Below the pieces are notes generated by a model that had not been told where the DNA came from, did not search any database, and worked only from the letters and a program-made list of their open reading frames with translations. From assembly GCA_033032175.1 (NCBI GenBank), contig CM065320.1:1116001-1180000 (forward strand): a stretch of 64,000 bases of DNA, written 5' to 3'. How positions within the stretch are numbered: the first letter of the stretch is position 1; each line of letters begins with the position of its first letter. This document shows positions 23,544 to 34,609 of the stretch, one piece after another. The DNA is from Saturnia japonica. Lineage: Eukaryota; Arthropoda; Insecta; Lepidoptera; Saturniidae. The position numbers and the translations under genes are program-made.

Positions 23544-23806
23544 AATGGGCGTATGGCGTATGGGCCAGGGGGGTGCACGTAAAGGCATTTTTTTTAAACA
23601 GGGCAGTATGCCTCTACAGCAACTGGCAGTGCAGTCCAAAAACAACGGCGACCGTCTGTGATAGATTCCATCGACGTCATGTGGCCTGCTGGAATGCCGC
23701 TTCTTTCCTCAATATATTATGAAGTAGCGAAAACGTTACTGGGAGTTACCATGCGCTCACCGACACCTTGCTAAGTGCCTCCTGCCCGTACTTGGTTACG
23801 CCCATG
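23544..23806. mobile_element. hAT-like MITE (263 bp)
   Basis: Identical 8-bp flanks TTATTATA lie at 23536-23543 and 23807-23814. The ends are inverted: ATGGGCGTA at the left and TACGCCCAT at the right, with weaker similarity continuing inward (GTATGGGCCAGG against the complement of CCTGCCCGTAC). There is no coding capacity. An 8-bp duplication fits hAT-type integration, but the terminal base is imperfect, so the superfamily call is tentative. Confidence 0.65.
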
Positions 23807-23929
23807 TTATTATACTTACTACATATATCTCCACAATTACACAGACTATAAACGAATCATAAATACAACAAAAATTCCTAACCGTAATGTATAAATACTT
23901 TTTAATTTAATCCGATAATATAAGCAAAT

Positions 23930-24380
23930 GAGGAATTACTTAAATAGAAAAATACTCAACCCATGCCCGTCCGTCGTCCGCAGCTTATTTATTTTGTTTA
24001 ACATAATATTCTGCGCAGACTACGACTTCACTCGTTTCCTTGAGTTTTATTGAATCAAAAGGCTCGGCACAAATGCATCCAGTCTATCGCGAATTTTTCA
24101 ACTATGTAAATAGCGAAACTTTTCGCCAAACAAAGAATATGTATCGGTGTTCGATCTTATTTATTCTCATTTGTATCAGCTTTGCTTAGTAAGTTCTTTA
24201 TCCGTTCCGATCTGAAAGGGCAATTCTGCGGGAGAATCTTGATTGCCAAAACTTTGGATATAAATTTGGGCACATGCTTGTGCGTTGTATGGATAACAAT
24301 ACGTTACGTTGCCAACATAAATAATCGAACGGCATTTGTCTGGAATACTCCAAAATATATACAGAAGCTCGTGTAGACTA
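23930..24380. other. Possible conserved noncoding block
   Basis: GC-richer, repeat-free sequence that stops where a family I repeat begins (about 24390). A short frame is open at 24182-24376 but has no ATG and no recognisable motif. Confidence 0.3.
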
Positions 24381-24394
24381 TGTCGTCGGTATTA

Positions 24395-24505
24395 TGATGA
24401 CCGCGCTTCCTCCAATGGGGGTCGCTCGCCGGTTATTTTAAAGATAAAAATTCATATTTGTTTACTTTGCGTGGAACCATAAATATTTTTCTTAAATAAA
24501 AGTAG
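24395..24505 (+). repeat. Family I repeat, internal fragment
   Basis: GGTTATTTTAAAGATAAAAA, GCGTGGAACCATAAATATTT, AATAAAAGTAGCCTAAGTTA match 20390-20625. Confidence 0.7.
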
Positions 24506-25246
24506 CCTAAGTTAAAAGCCAAACAAATTATACGAAACCCAGTAAAAACAAAAATAAAACAAACAATATTCTTTTTCTTCTGGCAAAACCGTAGATATGA
24601 TGTATTGCCATGCATCAGCACATATCCGAGGAGGGGATTAAAACCTTTATAAGGCATCTGGAAATCTGAAAAGAGGCTTACGCTTTCAGTATTGAATAGA
24701 ACCTCGTAAAATATTCTTTGGAATCCCGATTTACACTCCCGTAATGCTTGTAAGACCGTCATCTTATTGATATCAGGTTTAGAGCCTTTTATTTTGCTAT
24801 TTCCATATATATAAGTTACTATTGTACTTTACTCATAATTCCGATGTCTCTGAATTACACTAATGTGACAACGAGAAGTTGTAGCAATAAAAGAAGATTA
24901 AGCATTCAATCCCAAGAGTGAAACCGGTCGACCACCAATTAATCTTTTTCTTCTTCAACGATCTTTACTGCATTTACCTGCAGCGACTCATTTGAGGATA
25001 AGTTAATCCTACATGAAAAACATAAATGGTAACAGAAGCCAGCGTAGTCAAGGCTGAGTAGATCTACAATGACTAATTTCGAAATTGAGTCACTATGTCT
25101 GACTTTTCACTATGCTCATATCGATGGTGTCATAGCCAAGAGTGTCCTTAAACCCCGCTTTCGTAATTACGCTATTTGTAAATATTACATGTGGGTCTAG
25201 TTTGGATGGCTCAAGTATTAATGATTGAAGGTATTTGATTGCCTGT
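24506..25246. other. No gene seen
   Basis: A 109-codon frame is open on the minus strand (24433-24762), but it overlaps the repeat and shows no motif. The rest is noncoding. Confidence 0.45.
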
Positions 25247-25490
25247 ATCCCCGAAGGGTTAGGCAGAGGTGTACATTATGTACACCACAGTTCGCCGGGT
25301 GTTTTTAGGTCCCTTATAATAGGGGGCGAGCCTAATGCCACTAATCGGGCACAAAGCCAAACTCCGAACTTCTACTGAGAACTTCATAGAAAAGCCCATT
25401 AACACTTTGCTCGACCTGGGAATCTCGAGCATAACAGTCGCGCTTACGACCACTAGGCTAATGAGGCAGTTTTCATCAATTCAACACACC
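25247..25490 (-). mobile_element. tRNA-derived SINE, family J
   Basis: Read on the minus strand: CTGCCTCATTAGCCTAGTGG, box B-like GATTCCCAGGTCGAGC region, AGTGTTAATGGGCTTTTCTA, GCCCGATTAGTGGCATTAGG, then CCCTTCGGGGATACAGGC at the end. The + strand copy at 57765-58020 is of similar length and order. Confidence 0.75.
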
Positions 25491-25586
25491 ATATAACCCA
25501 CCCCCCGCCCTGCTTTAAGACTGTGGAGAAGACTGTCAAATAGCTTAAATTATTTCTTTGGAAAAAAGCTAATGTAGTAAATATTA

Positions 25587-26585
25587 GGTCGGGGAAAAAG
25601 TGGTTTCGCATAACGTAGGTATAAACTTTTTACAAAATTTATTTGGCTGTACTATTCGTATCTGGCTGGTTTTTGTAACATTAAAAAGGTTACATCAAAA
25701 ATTTAAAAACAAGAAGAAAAGACGTTGTTTCACACTAATTTTCATTTGTTTTTCTTTCTTTAAAAATTAGTAAATCTAATGAAGAAATTCGTTACTTTTT
25801 AAAATATTATTACAAAAAGGCAAAAAAGCAATTCAAGCAGCTAAAAAAATTTGTGATATTTAAGGACCTAATGCAGTGTCAGTAAGAGTAGCACAAAGTT
25901 GGTTCAAACGTTTTCAATCCAGAAATTTTGAAGTTAAAGATGCACCTCGCTCTGATTGCCCAGTTACGAATGAAATGGACACCATTTTTGAAAAAGTGGA
26001 GAAAGATTGGCATATCAGTAGTTACGATGTAGCTGAAGTACAGGAATTTGACCACAAAACAGTTTTACCCATTTGAAGAAAGCTGGCTATACCAAAAAGC
26101 TCGAGATTTGGGAGCCACACGAGCTCACTGAAAGAAACCTAATGAACCGTTTACTCATTTGCGATTCATTATGGAGACGTAATGAAACCGAGCCGTTTTT
26201 AAAGAGATTGATAACTGGCGATGAAAAGTGTATCACGTATGACAGGAACGTGTGAAAAGTGTCGTGGTCTAAGGTCAGCCAGGCGTCACAGACTTTGGCT
26301 AAACCTGACCTTGCACCTTGCACCTTCAGATTTTCACCTGTTTCGGTCTCTTCAGAATTCTTTAGGTTCTGTAAATCAATAGAGGACTGCCAAAACTATT
26401 TGTCGCGTTTTTTAGATCAGAAGTCCCAAAGTTTTTACAGCAAAGGGATCAAGTCTCTACCTACAAAATAGCAGAAATTCATCAAACAAAACGGCACATA
26501 TATACTGTAAATACACATAAATAAGCTTTGAAAAAAAAAGGCTTGAGTTTTCATATAAAAATGCGAAGAAACTTTTTCCCCGACC
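25587..26585 (+). mobile_element. mariner element, internally deleted
   Basis: The element is 999 bp, flanked by TA at 25585-25586 and 26586-26587. Inverted termini share GGTCGGGGAAAAAGT and TTCGCAT over about 27 bp. It carries remnants of a mariner transposase. Full mariners are about 1.3 kb; roughly 0.3 kb of the catalytic core is missing. Confidence 0.92.
25778..26471 (+). pseudogene. mariner transposase remnant
   Basis: Pieces in different frames follow the mariner order. An N-terminal helix-turn-helix part (EEIRYFLKYYYKK at 25778-25820) is followed, after a frameshift and a TAA at 25861, by VSVRVAQSWFKRFQSRNFEV and DAPRSDCPVT (25876-25970). A shift near 26070 leads to the KKAGYTKKLEIWEPHEL linker (WVPHEL-type motif of the family). 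The first catalytic Asp (ITGDEKC) lies near 26220. The DNARPH and YSPDLAPSDY motifs of the DD34D core are gone: AKPDL joins directly to a C-terminal part that keeps SIEDCQNYL and KGIKSLPTK. The junction near 26300-26325 has a tandem CTTGCAC, which suggests deletion between short repeats. The copy is inactive. Confidence 0.9.
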
Positions 26586-26599
26586 TATTATTTCCGTGA

Positions 26600-26929
26600 A
26601 TAATTAATTTTTGTTTCACATGTTAATAATCACATTACTATTTAGCGACAAGTTTTGTTTGATATAATGATAGTTCATTACTAGTATTTGAACAACTTTT
26701 ATAATTTTAGTCAAGGCTTCTTTTATTTGCTGTGTGTAACCGTACATCGACTAGGTCAATTAATTTTCATTAGATCACAATTGTTAGACTTTTAGCCAGC
26801 CACACGTAATATAAACGTGAGTTTGTTTGACCGCGATAATATCTACAAAAAATATTTTTAAATTTTATAGTCTGTTTATAGGTTTAGGTCGGTTATATAA
26901 TTTACTAAGTAACTCTGAGGAGCAGAAAA
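26600..26929. other. No gene seen
   Basis: AT-rich noncoding DNA. Confidence 0.55.
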
Positions 26930-27060
26930 TATGAAAGTCAATCATTCTGACAAACTGTAGGCAAGCAAGTACGGTGTGTGTCGGTGGCACGGCGCGGGTG
27001 GATACTTGGTTGAATTAATTTAACAAGGTTGAAACCGTTAGTCGGAACTAGTGCTTAATA
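26930..27060 (+). repeat. Dispersed repeat, family H, copy 2
   Basis: See 16075-16205. This copy has an extra GC-rich piece (GTCGGTGGCACGGCGCGGGT) in the middle. Confidence 0.6.
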
Positions 27061-27579
27061 AATTTACAAAATAATTTGTACGCTCTTGAACTGTCTCTTG
27101 TCTAATGAACCCAATGATATTACCTTTTTACTTATAATATCATTGAATTAACCTTTATGTCACGATTCCAAGCATTGCACAGCTTATTTTTCTCAGTGCT
27201 TATCAAATGTCTAACTTTGTACCAGTATAATGTATGTGTAGCTTAACACTCACATACTAACATTTTGAAAATAGTAAGTTTCATATATTTCTTTTATTCT
27301 ATATGTAGTCTGGAACTTTAAAGACTTAACCTATTTACTACTTCTGACATTGCCTCGCTGAGCGTGTTCTACCGTCTGTATCATGGCGAGTGTTATGCAA
27401 AGCCGAATCCCTTCTCTCCGGTTCATAACAGAACCATCCCCGCTATGCTCTGAAGCCACAACTTTACGGTAACCTCTATCTCGGCGCGCAGAAAAAAGTT
27501 CTTTTCTTGATATCTTTGCCGTAGTATGAAGCTGTCTCCCAGCCAGTATGTTCTCTTCTTTCTAAAACATGGAGTCCTT
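27061..27579. other. No gene; GC-richer piece at 27350-27580
   Basis: The GC-richer piece runs into the SINE B body and may be its 5' part. Confidence 0.4.
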
Positions 27580-27720
27580 GAAACATGTCGTGAAGAGACA
27601 TTAGAGAAGGCCGGCATGACAACTGAAGATGGATTGTAAATCCTACAGTAGTCACCGATATTATTGGATTGCGTGCTCACCATAAAGTACAGTGCAGTAA
27701 CTTTGCCGTGAAAAGATTTT
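27580..27720 (+). repeat. SINE-like repeat, family B
   Basis: GAAGGCCGGCATGACAACTG, TCACCATAAAGTACAGTGC and AACTTTGCCG match the family B 3' part. Confidence 0.65.
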
Positions 27721-28029
27721 AAAAAACTTAATCAGAACGTATAATTAGTAACTTTAGAAGGCTTCTAGTTTTTATAATAATGAATTCTTGGGAAAAATTT
27801 ATAACATAGGAACATAACCGAAGTAGATGTAGATTATATGGTATAGGTTTTGATTATATACACGATACAATTAAAGGGTATAGAAATATTTGCTCTAGTG
27901 TCAAAATCCATGAATAAAACAGATTAATACATTTGAATGGATGCATTACCTAATAAGTAAATAAAATAAATTTAGAAAGTTTTAACAAAACTTTTGTAGA
28001 CGAGAGATATTTTATGTTCTAATCAAGGG
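27721..28029. other. No gene seen
   Basis: AT-rich noncoding DNA. Confidence 0.55.
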
Positions 28030-28335
28030 CATAACCATACACATACCGATACGATATATTGGCCAATATAATCGGCAGGCCAATGTAAGGGGATCGCCGT
28101 TCATTTATCAACCGATATCTAACAATTGGAAAAGCGCGCGAAGTGACGATAGTTCCCTTTCGTAGCAGGCGGGAGAGCCGCGCGTGGTGCTAGCGGCGAC
28201 ATTGCCGACTTTACTGAGTTTTGTATTATTTTGCGTCTATTTATTACTAATTTCGCTTTGGCATTGTTATCAATAATAATCTTTTTGAGGCCGAGATTCT
28301 GTTAAAAAATGCCAACTCATCATCAAAAAAAAAAT
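28030..28335. other. CpG-rich block with a 16-bp palindrome
   Basis: TATATTGGCCAATATA at 28055-28070 is a perfect palindrome set between CCGAT and ATCGG. A dense CpG stretch (GGGAGAGCCGCGCGTGG and neighbours, 28130-28215) follows, and the block ends in a short A-run near 28326. It could be a promoter with a first exon or the 5' part of an unidentified element. No splice donor of high quality was seen. Confidence 0.3.
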
Positions 28336-28919
28336 CATCGCCGGTTTTGTGCATAATAGAAACACGTATGTGGCACCAGAAAAACTTTACTCTCCACCAG
28401 TCGGATAAAAAAATTATAGGAGCTCACATACTTCATTATTCCTTTTCTTGTCGAAAATATTATGAATAATATCAGTATTACTTGTACAGTGTAAACGATC
28501 TGAAGAACCATATAACTTTTAAAGGAGAAAAAAATATATTGGAGATATACAAATATGACTAAACATCATTACTAAAGAGATATAGAACCCCATAGGAGCC
28601 ATGAGAGGGAAGGGAACATGCACAGGCCGTACGCCTCATTAAATTTTGTTTGAATAGAGGGATGAAGCAAGCCGTACTTGGTCAGGATATATAGGATAGC
28701 GTCTGCAAAAAAAATTTAACATATTTTAATATTAAAAGTCGTAGTTGCGTGTATTTCTTTTTTTAAATGTATTTATTTAACTTACACTTTTTGTACACAT
28801 TCATTACAGTTCTAGATTACACATAATAAATAATTTGATGTGTATGTTTAAAGAGTGGCATTGTTGCCGAAGCAAATGTTCCAGAATGAGCCAAAAAGTT
28901 CATTCCAGACAAATAAGTC
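28336..28919. other. No gene seen
   Basis: AT-rich noncoding DNA. Confidence 0.5.
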
Positions 28920-29245
28920 ATCATCATCACTTCAGCCGAAATAGGTCCACTGTTGAACATAGGCCTCCCCTAAAGATCACCATAACGACCGATCTTGCGC
29001 TGCCTGCACCCAGCAGCTTCCTGCAACCTTTACCTGGTCGTCGGTCCACCTTGTGGCGGGTCTACCCACGCTGCGTCTTCTGGTACGCGGTTGCTACTTA
29101 AGAACTCTTTGACCCCATCGGGCATCCGTTCTACGAGTTACGTGCCCACCCAATGACACTTAGTCTAGTTATTTTTAGAGGTATGTCGGTGACTTTGATT
29201 CTTCTGCGGATCTGCTCATTTCTGATTCGGTCACGGACAACTAAA
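28920..29245 (-). pseudogene. LINE ORF2 C-terminal remnant
   Basis: On the minus strand, broken frames encode the familiar end of a lepidopteran non-LTR retrotransposon protein: a degraded SVTESEMSRSAEESKSPT region, then GRRPGKGCRKLLGAGSARS and the terminal GLCSTVDLFRLK-type end. On the + strand the same end reads as AATAGGTCCACTGTTGAACA. Several stops and frameshifts are present. This is the tail beyond the reverse transcriptase domain. Confidence 0.75.
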
Positions 29246-29299
29246 TCTATACAATTAATAAAATTGAAGGGTCTGTTTGTAATGTCAAACTAACATTTT

Positions 29300-29525
29300 T
29301 TTACTAAATGCATATGTTGTTATGTATGTCTATTTCTTGGGCACGCTCTGTAGTCTAAACGGCTTGATGGATTTTAGCATACGAGGTGTCGTTAGATTCG
29401 CCTTAACTGTAGGAGTAATATAGGCCATATAGTATTTAAATACGACGTCTGCGAAACAAATAAAAAGCAAAAATAGAAAAAAAAAATTAGTTGTCTTTTT
29501 GTTACAGTCGGTTTTTTTGTTTCCC
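29300..29525 (+). repeat. Dispersed repeat, family C, copy 2
   Basis: GGCTTGATGGATTTTAGCAT followed by ACGAGGTGTCGTTAGATTCG, then TATTACTCC-type and ACGACGTCTGCGAAACAAAT blocks, pair with the reversed copy at 3110-3245. Confidence 0.65.
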
Positions 29526-30539
29526 TTTTAATAATTTAGCTTGTTGTATAACATAAATAACATGTGTAATTTTTCTTCAAAAGTTTAAAACTTAATTGTA
29601 GTAATATTAATAACTTTACAATAATGGTTTGTAGTAAATTAGTTAATATTTAAACTATTTACAATAGATTAAGTCAAAAGTCTTTGTCTTCAATAATTTC
29701 AAGCTTACATACGAACGAGAAAGTTCAAATGAATTATATCTAAATATTTGCTAATTTTACTTGCTGTCCCTACACCATACAAAGAGCAGCATCGAGTGAA
29801 TAGTTGCAGACGGTCGGGAGCCACAAACATCACCGCTCTATCACCGTCCCATCTCACGAGCAAACACCCATACATGTGACCCTTCATACACAACCCTCGA
29901 TAGAACAAAGAATAAGGTCTACTGGGGCTCTTTCATCATATATTATATCGTGTTGCTATTGAGTAAATATAGCTCATATAAGTAAAGATCAGAATTATTA
30001 CCTGATGTATTTAATGTACCAACGTTTTGATTAAATAGAAAGGGACTTAATAAAATGTAGGTAATGACAATGAGCGTTGCTGCTTACAATATTTCTTTTT
30101 AACTTTTTTCATTGTACTACTATAGGGTGTTTTTTTCTGTCTAATAGCTTAAACTAATACGTCCCACCTAATGATAAATCTTATATTTACGATCTTATAT
30201 TACGGATTCGATGGGAGACGATGTAGTGATTATTAACATGTTGGATGACGATATTTACGACACAGAATAATTCATACTAGCGATCGCCCTAACGTCGAAG
30301 TTCGACCAGCGACTTTTTGATCATAGACTATTTTCTGTTTGATATTTACAGTATTCATAAACATTGAGTATTATCTACATCACTTGCTGTCACTTTTCAT
30401 GGAGTGACAATGTCAATATTTTGGGGGGTCTAAGTTCAATGGCACTTGCCGGGTTAGGATTCGCAGTATTAATTTATTAAATTTACTATATTAGTAACAG
30501 ATATTATAGATAAATTTTAGCTTTCTGCACTCTTTCTAA
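29526..30539. other. No confident gene; GC-richer piece 29745-29915
   Basis: A 67-codon frame on the minus strand (29705-29908) covers the GC-richer piece, without recognisable motifs. The rest is AT-rich. Confidence 0.4.
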
Positions 30540-30740
30540 GATAAGATAACGTTTATTACATAACACAATTCAAAACAATATTACCAGGGGTCCCAGCACT
30601 AGGCTTCGCCTGTATCGCGAGGAACCAGTTAACAATTACATAAAATAATAAAAGTTATCCATATAAACTCCAAATCTCATAGTCTTCCATGCACGCAATA
30701 CGCTTAAAAAGGTACGGAAAGCTTTTGTTTCACGTATTAA
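30540..30740. repeat. Dispersed repeat fragments
   Basis: CATGCACGCAATACGCTTAA, AAAGGTACGGAA and the CACGTATTAATATATAG end resemble 35865-35925 (CACGCAATGTGCTTAAAAAG, CACATATTAATATAGAGGTA), so the two are copies of one family. Confidence 0.5.
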
Positions 30741-30844
30741 TATATAGATTCACGTGAAACTTTAAGAAAGGGTGGAATAAAATATGCCGGGCTAGCCAAT
30801 GTAAAATTATAAAAGTGGTGGTAGGGTCGTATCGTATTTTGCAA

Positions 30845-31034
30845 TGCCCGCCTGGCTGGCTACCATCCTCAAGGTGAAAATCTGTCGCCAAGCACCAATA
30901 TATGTGTTCCGGCAGCTGCACTTGAAAGCCAGGTTTCCCACACAAGGCTTAGCGTGTCACCATCTTGGGCCACATCGTCACTTAACATCAGGTGATATTG
31001 TGGCCATAACGCTAAACTTACAAGAAAAAAAAAA
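30845..31034 (+). mobile_element. SINE family D, 3' part with A tail
   Basis: GCCCGCCTGGCTGGCTACCA, AAAATCTGTCGCCAAGCACC, TGTGTTCCGGCAGCTGCACT, CATCTTGGGCCACATCGTCA and a tail of A's. This is the best-preserved copy of the family D body in the window. Confidence 0.85.
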
Positions 31035-33990
31035 GTAACGTTAGCTATCGCAAGACGAACTGCCAGAAAATCATTTAAAAATCAGCAAATATTACGGAAT
31101 AATTAAATTGCCCTTTAAAACATTCGATCATTTAAATTCCGTTCTAAGTTCTATAAAGAAGACAAGAGAAATTAAGTTTTTTATAAAATGTTTAGATAAA
31201 TTCCGAATACGATTTATATTTTTCTTCAGATACTTAGTAAACTGCTATTCCTGGAAAATGTATGCAGATAAGAATAGATGATCACAGAATGCGCAATCAT
31301 GTAATTCCGCAGAGACTTCCAGTCTAAGCGTTGCAATACCCTTGCGAACAGGCACCGCCAACAATCGGAACTCACTAAGCATTCAGATGCGTTCAATGTG
31401 CTACGCTATGCGAGACTGACCGGACTAGTGGTAGGCACAATAGATGCCAATCTACAGGGGAATTTAGTTTAGACATATCTGCTTTTATGTATATTATATC
31501 AGACACGAGCAGTGTTATCACATGCAGAGTGAACATCATTGTTGCAACTTGAAATGTTTTATGGTTTTATGGTTTCGTATTCTAAGAACATTTATCTACT
31601 AGCAGTGGGATTATTGACACTTTAACTACAATAACAACGGTCAACTAATGAAACGCAAAAAGTTTCATACTGTTCTACTGTTCGAAGTTCGACGTTCTTT
31701 AGTGCTATGAATCTGCAATATTATGTTCCTTTTCTTGTACACCCATTAATCTTTTCTTACATTCATTTACAATTTAAGGATTCCAAATTGCTTTTCCTTC
31801 GGCCGTATATTATGATAGCTAATAATAATATATCGACTTAAGTTACACGGGCCTATTTTCTATGTTTGTTTACTTTTAGCCATATTGTAATCTACAACTG
31901 GTTTTAGAACTTATTAACACTAAGAAGTTAAATAACTGTTATAATACAGCGATCTAAAGTGGATCTTGACTACCTACACTACAAAAACTAAGTATGTGTT
32001 TCTCAGTTTTTTGCCATTTCTACAAAAAAAATTCTGTCGTTCAAGTGATTAATGATCTATGATTTGTTTAGCATGCCGTGGCTATCAACAACATTCAACA
32101 ATACCACACTGAATCAAATGTGACGATCGACTTAGCGGGATTGGAACTTGGCACTCCGTAACTTTCGTCTGACACACTCGCCTCAAATCTGGCACCTAAT
32201 ATGAGTATTCATAATAATTTACAAAAATATGTAATTTCTATTACCATTATTTCTATTATAGTTTTAGTTTTTTTATGCATTTCACTAACGTCACAGCCAG
32301 TAGATTCAAGAAAAATAAAGGTTTAATCATATATGCGAAAAATATCATCTTATATGTGGTCTACGCCAAGAGCGAATTTACAAAAAAAAGATTGACTTTG
32401 AGATGTTGGCAGTATACGAGTACGTATAAGTACGTAGAGTAATTAATATATGTATAACATTTAATCGATGCGTGCTCTGGTATTGAATTATCTGAATAAT
32501 AGTAGGTCTCAATAGCAACATGTCGTATCGGCAGCATGCGCTTAATTACCATCTGGGTGCTAACAATGAAATAGTTATGTGCATCAAAGACTATAACATT
32601 CAGTTCACTCGCGCATATTGTCAAGTTGTATTTAATTATAGTCTCATTGTTTAAACCGAATAAATAAATAATTAAGTACAATTGAATTTCTGCTTAGCCT
32701 TGCGAAGTGCTACTATTGTATATTACTAACAAATACTAACTTTCAGCCCGCGACTTCGCAGGAGTGCACTATACGATTTCTATAGATTTTTATTGTAATT
32801 TGACTTACGTTAATCATTTATTTATACATAGAATTGTTATTTCTCAACACCCTAATTTTGAAAACTGCTGATATACGTATTTTGCTGACTGTATCGAAGA
32901 TTTTTTTTTTAATATGTATACATAATAGTTAAATTTATTACTTAAGCATGTGATCTGAGCATGTCGTTTTCACTGTAAATATACCGACATCTTAATTTTA
33001 ATATATAAATATTTTTTATTAACAAAGTACATGGCCATGTTGAGTTAGTGAGCCATAAAAATTAAATAATAAGGTAAATTGAAAATTTAATAAACCTCGG
33101 ACACAAGTAACTTTTTCATTGAGACCATTCCAATGAGCCCAAATACGATAACTCTGCTGTAAGTTGGTGAGGAGTTAGGTATCTTACGGATTATATATAG
33201 ATGACGCTGCAGCATCAGGTCAAGGTTTTTTCTAATATCATTGATGTAACAGAATACCAAATCTCGACTCAATGAAACCGGTGGAAGATCTTATTATCAA
33301 CTATAAAAGAGCAGGTAATCTTCAAACGGCTGAACAGATTTTCTTGAGTCATGAGAACACATTTGATCAAGTCACCTTTCAAACAAAAAACACTAACAGA
33401 CACACAGGTAAACATATACATATATACGTTAAACTTATAACATCTCTTTTTGTGTCGAAAACATTAATTTTAAATTATAATAAAAGGTAATCTGAAAATA
33501 TTATTTTCCTTACAAACTTTACCGCCTCATTTCAATTTCGAGAAATCCCTTCATAAACGATGCTTACAATATATTTTCCACGAGTTATACAAATTTCACA
33601 ATTCTATTCTTAGTTGTTTGATATGTTTTACTGATAACTGATTTACTGATAAATATTACTGAGAACAAAGCCATTTATATAAAAGGAAGATTTTAAGGAC
33701 ATTATTTTTTTATAACAAATCACAACGAATTCTGAGAGATCTCGTTATTGTCACAGCTCAGTTTAAATACCCTTACGACCACAGATCAGTAAAACAAGGG
33801 AGATATGGTTCGGGGGCGTGTTGAGTGCGAACACATGTGGCCTAAATTGGGCTTGATGTTGATTTTTGTTTGTAGTCGAATGCACACCGTGAACGATTTT
33901 TAACAAAATGCTACGTTGTTCAGTGTTTCGTAGTAAAAATAGCAGTTTTAATCTGAATTACGTTAAAGATGGCATCTCATTCCACACGTA
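31035..33990. other. No gene; GC-richer piece 31310-31470
   Basis: The 31310-31470 piece lacks open frames and recognised repeat motifs. A repeat head (CCCGCGACTTCGCAGG) occurs at 32747. The rest is AT-rich noncoding DNA; the short frames at 32361-32681 and 33087-33490 have no support. Confidence 0.45.
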
Positions 33991-34609
33991 ATAGTATATT
34001 ATGCACCGAGGAAGAAAAGTAGGACATTCACGCTCGCGAATGGTTGTCACCCGAACCGAAGGCGAGGGGGACAATCGCGGGTGGGGATGTCCTACTATTG
34101 TCCCTAGGTGCGTTTACAATTTTTTTCTCCTCCGGGATGAAAAGTTCACTTTTAGTCCCTGTCACGCGGGACAAAAGTACCCGATTCTCTCCCGGTGAGA
34201 TGGCAAATGTGCGCATGCGCGTACTTTACTTTATCTCCAGGTAACCTAGCAACTGCGTGTTTATATATAAAGAGTACATATATAAACTTTTTTCTCCTCC
34301 GGGATGAAAAGTTCACTTTTAGTCCCTGTCACGCGGGACAAAAGTACCCGATTCTCTCCCGGTGAGATGGCAAATGTGCGCATGCGCTTACTTTACTTTA
34401 TCTCTCGGTAACCTAGAAACTGCGTGTTTATATATAAAGAGTACATATATAAACTTTTCATCCCGGTTAAGAAAAAAATTGTAAACGCACCTAGGGAGAA
34501 AAGTAGGACATCCCCACCCGCGATTGTCACCCTCGCCTTCGGCTCGGGTGACAACCATTCGCGCGAGCGTGAATATCCTACTTTTCTCCCTCGGTGCGTA
34601 ATATACTAT
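33991..34609. mobile_element. Foldback element with ~150-bp inverted repeats and an internal tandem duplication
   Basis: Left arm about 33991-34147, right arm about 34455-34609. Read inward, both arms run ATAGTATATTA, GCACCGAGG, a GTAGGACATTCACGCTCGCG block, GGTTGTCACCCGA, GACAATCGCGGGTGGGGATG, CTAGGTGCGTTTACAATTTT. Only a few mismatches and small indels separate them. Between them a unit of 167 bp occurs twice in tandem (34124-34290 and 34291-34457), each with GCGCATGCGC, CGGTAACCTAG and TATATATAAAGAGTACATAT. There is no coding capacity. A clear target-site duplication was not resolved, so the superfamily is open. Confidence 0.88.
34124..34457. repeat. Two tandem 167-bp units inside the foldback element
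   Basis: The offset between equivalent bases (for example the GGG of CTCCGGGATGAAAAGTTCAC at 34134 and 34301) is 167. The copies differ at few positions, so the duplication is recent or kept homogeneous. Confidence 0.9.

Noticed and set aside
24433..24762. 109-codon minus-strand frame
   Set aside because: Overlaps a family I repeat, has no motif and is composed of residues typical of AT-rich noise.
32361..32681. 106-codon minus-strand frame
   Set aside because: No motif, no splice context and AT-driven composition.
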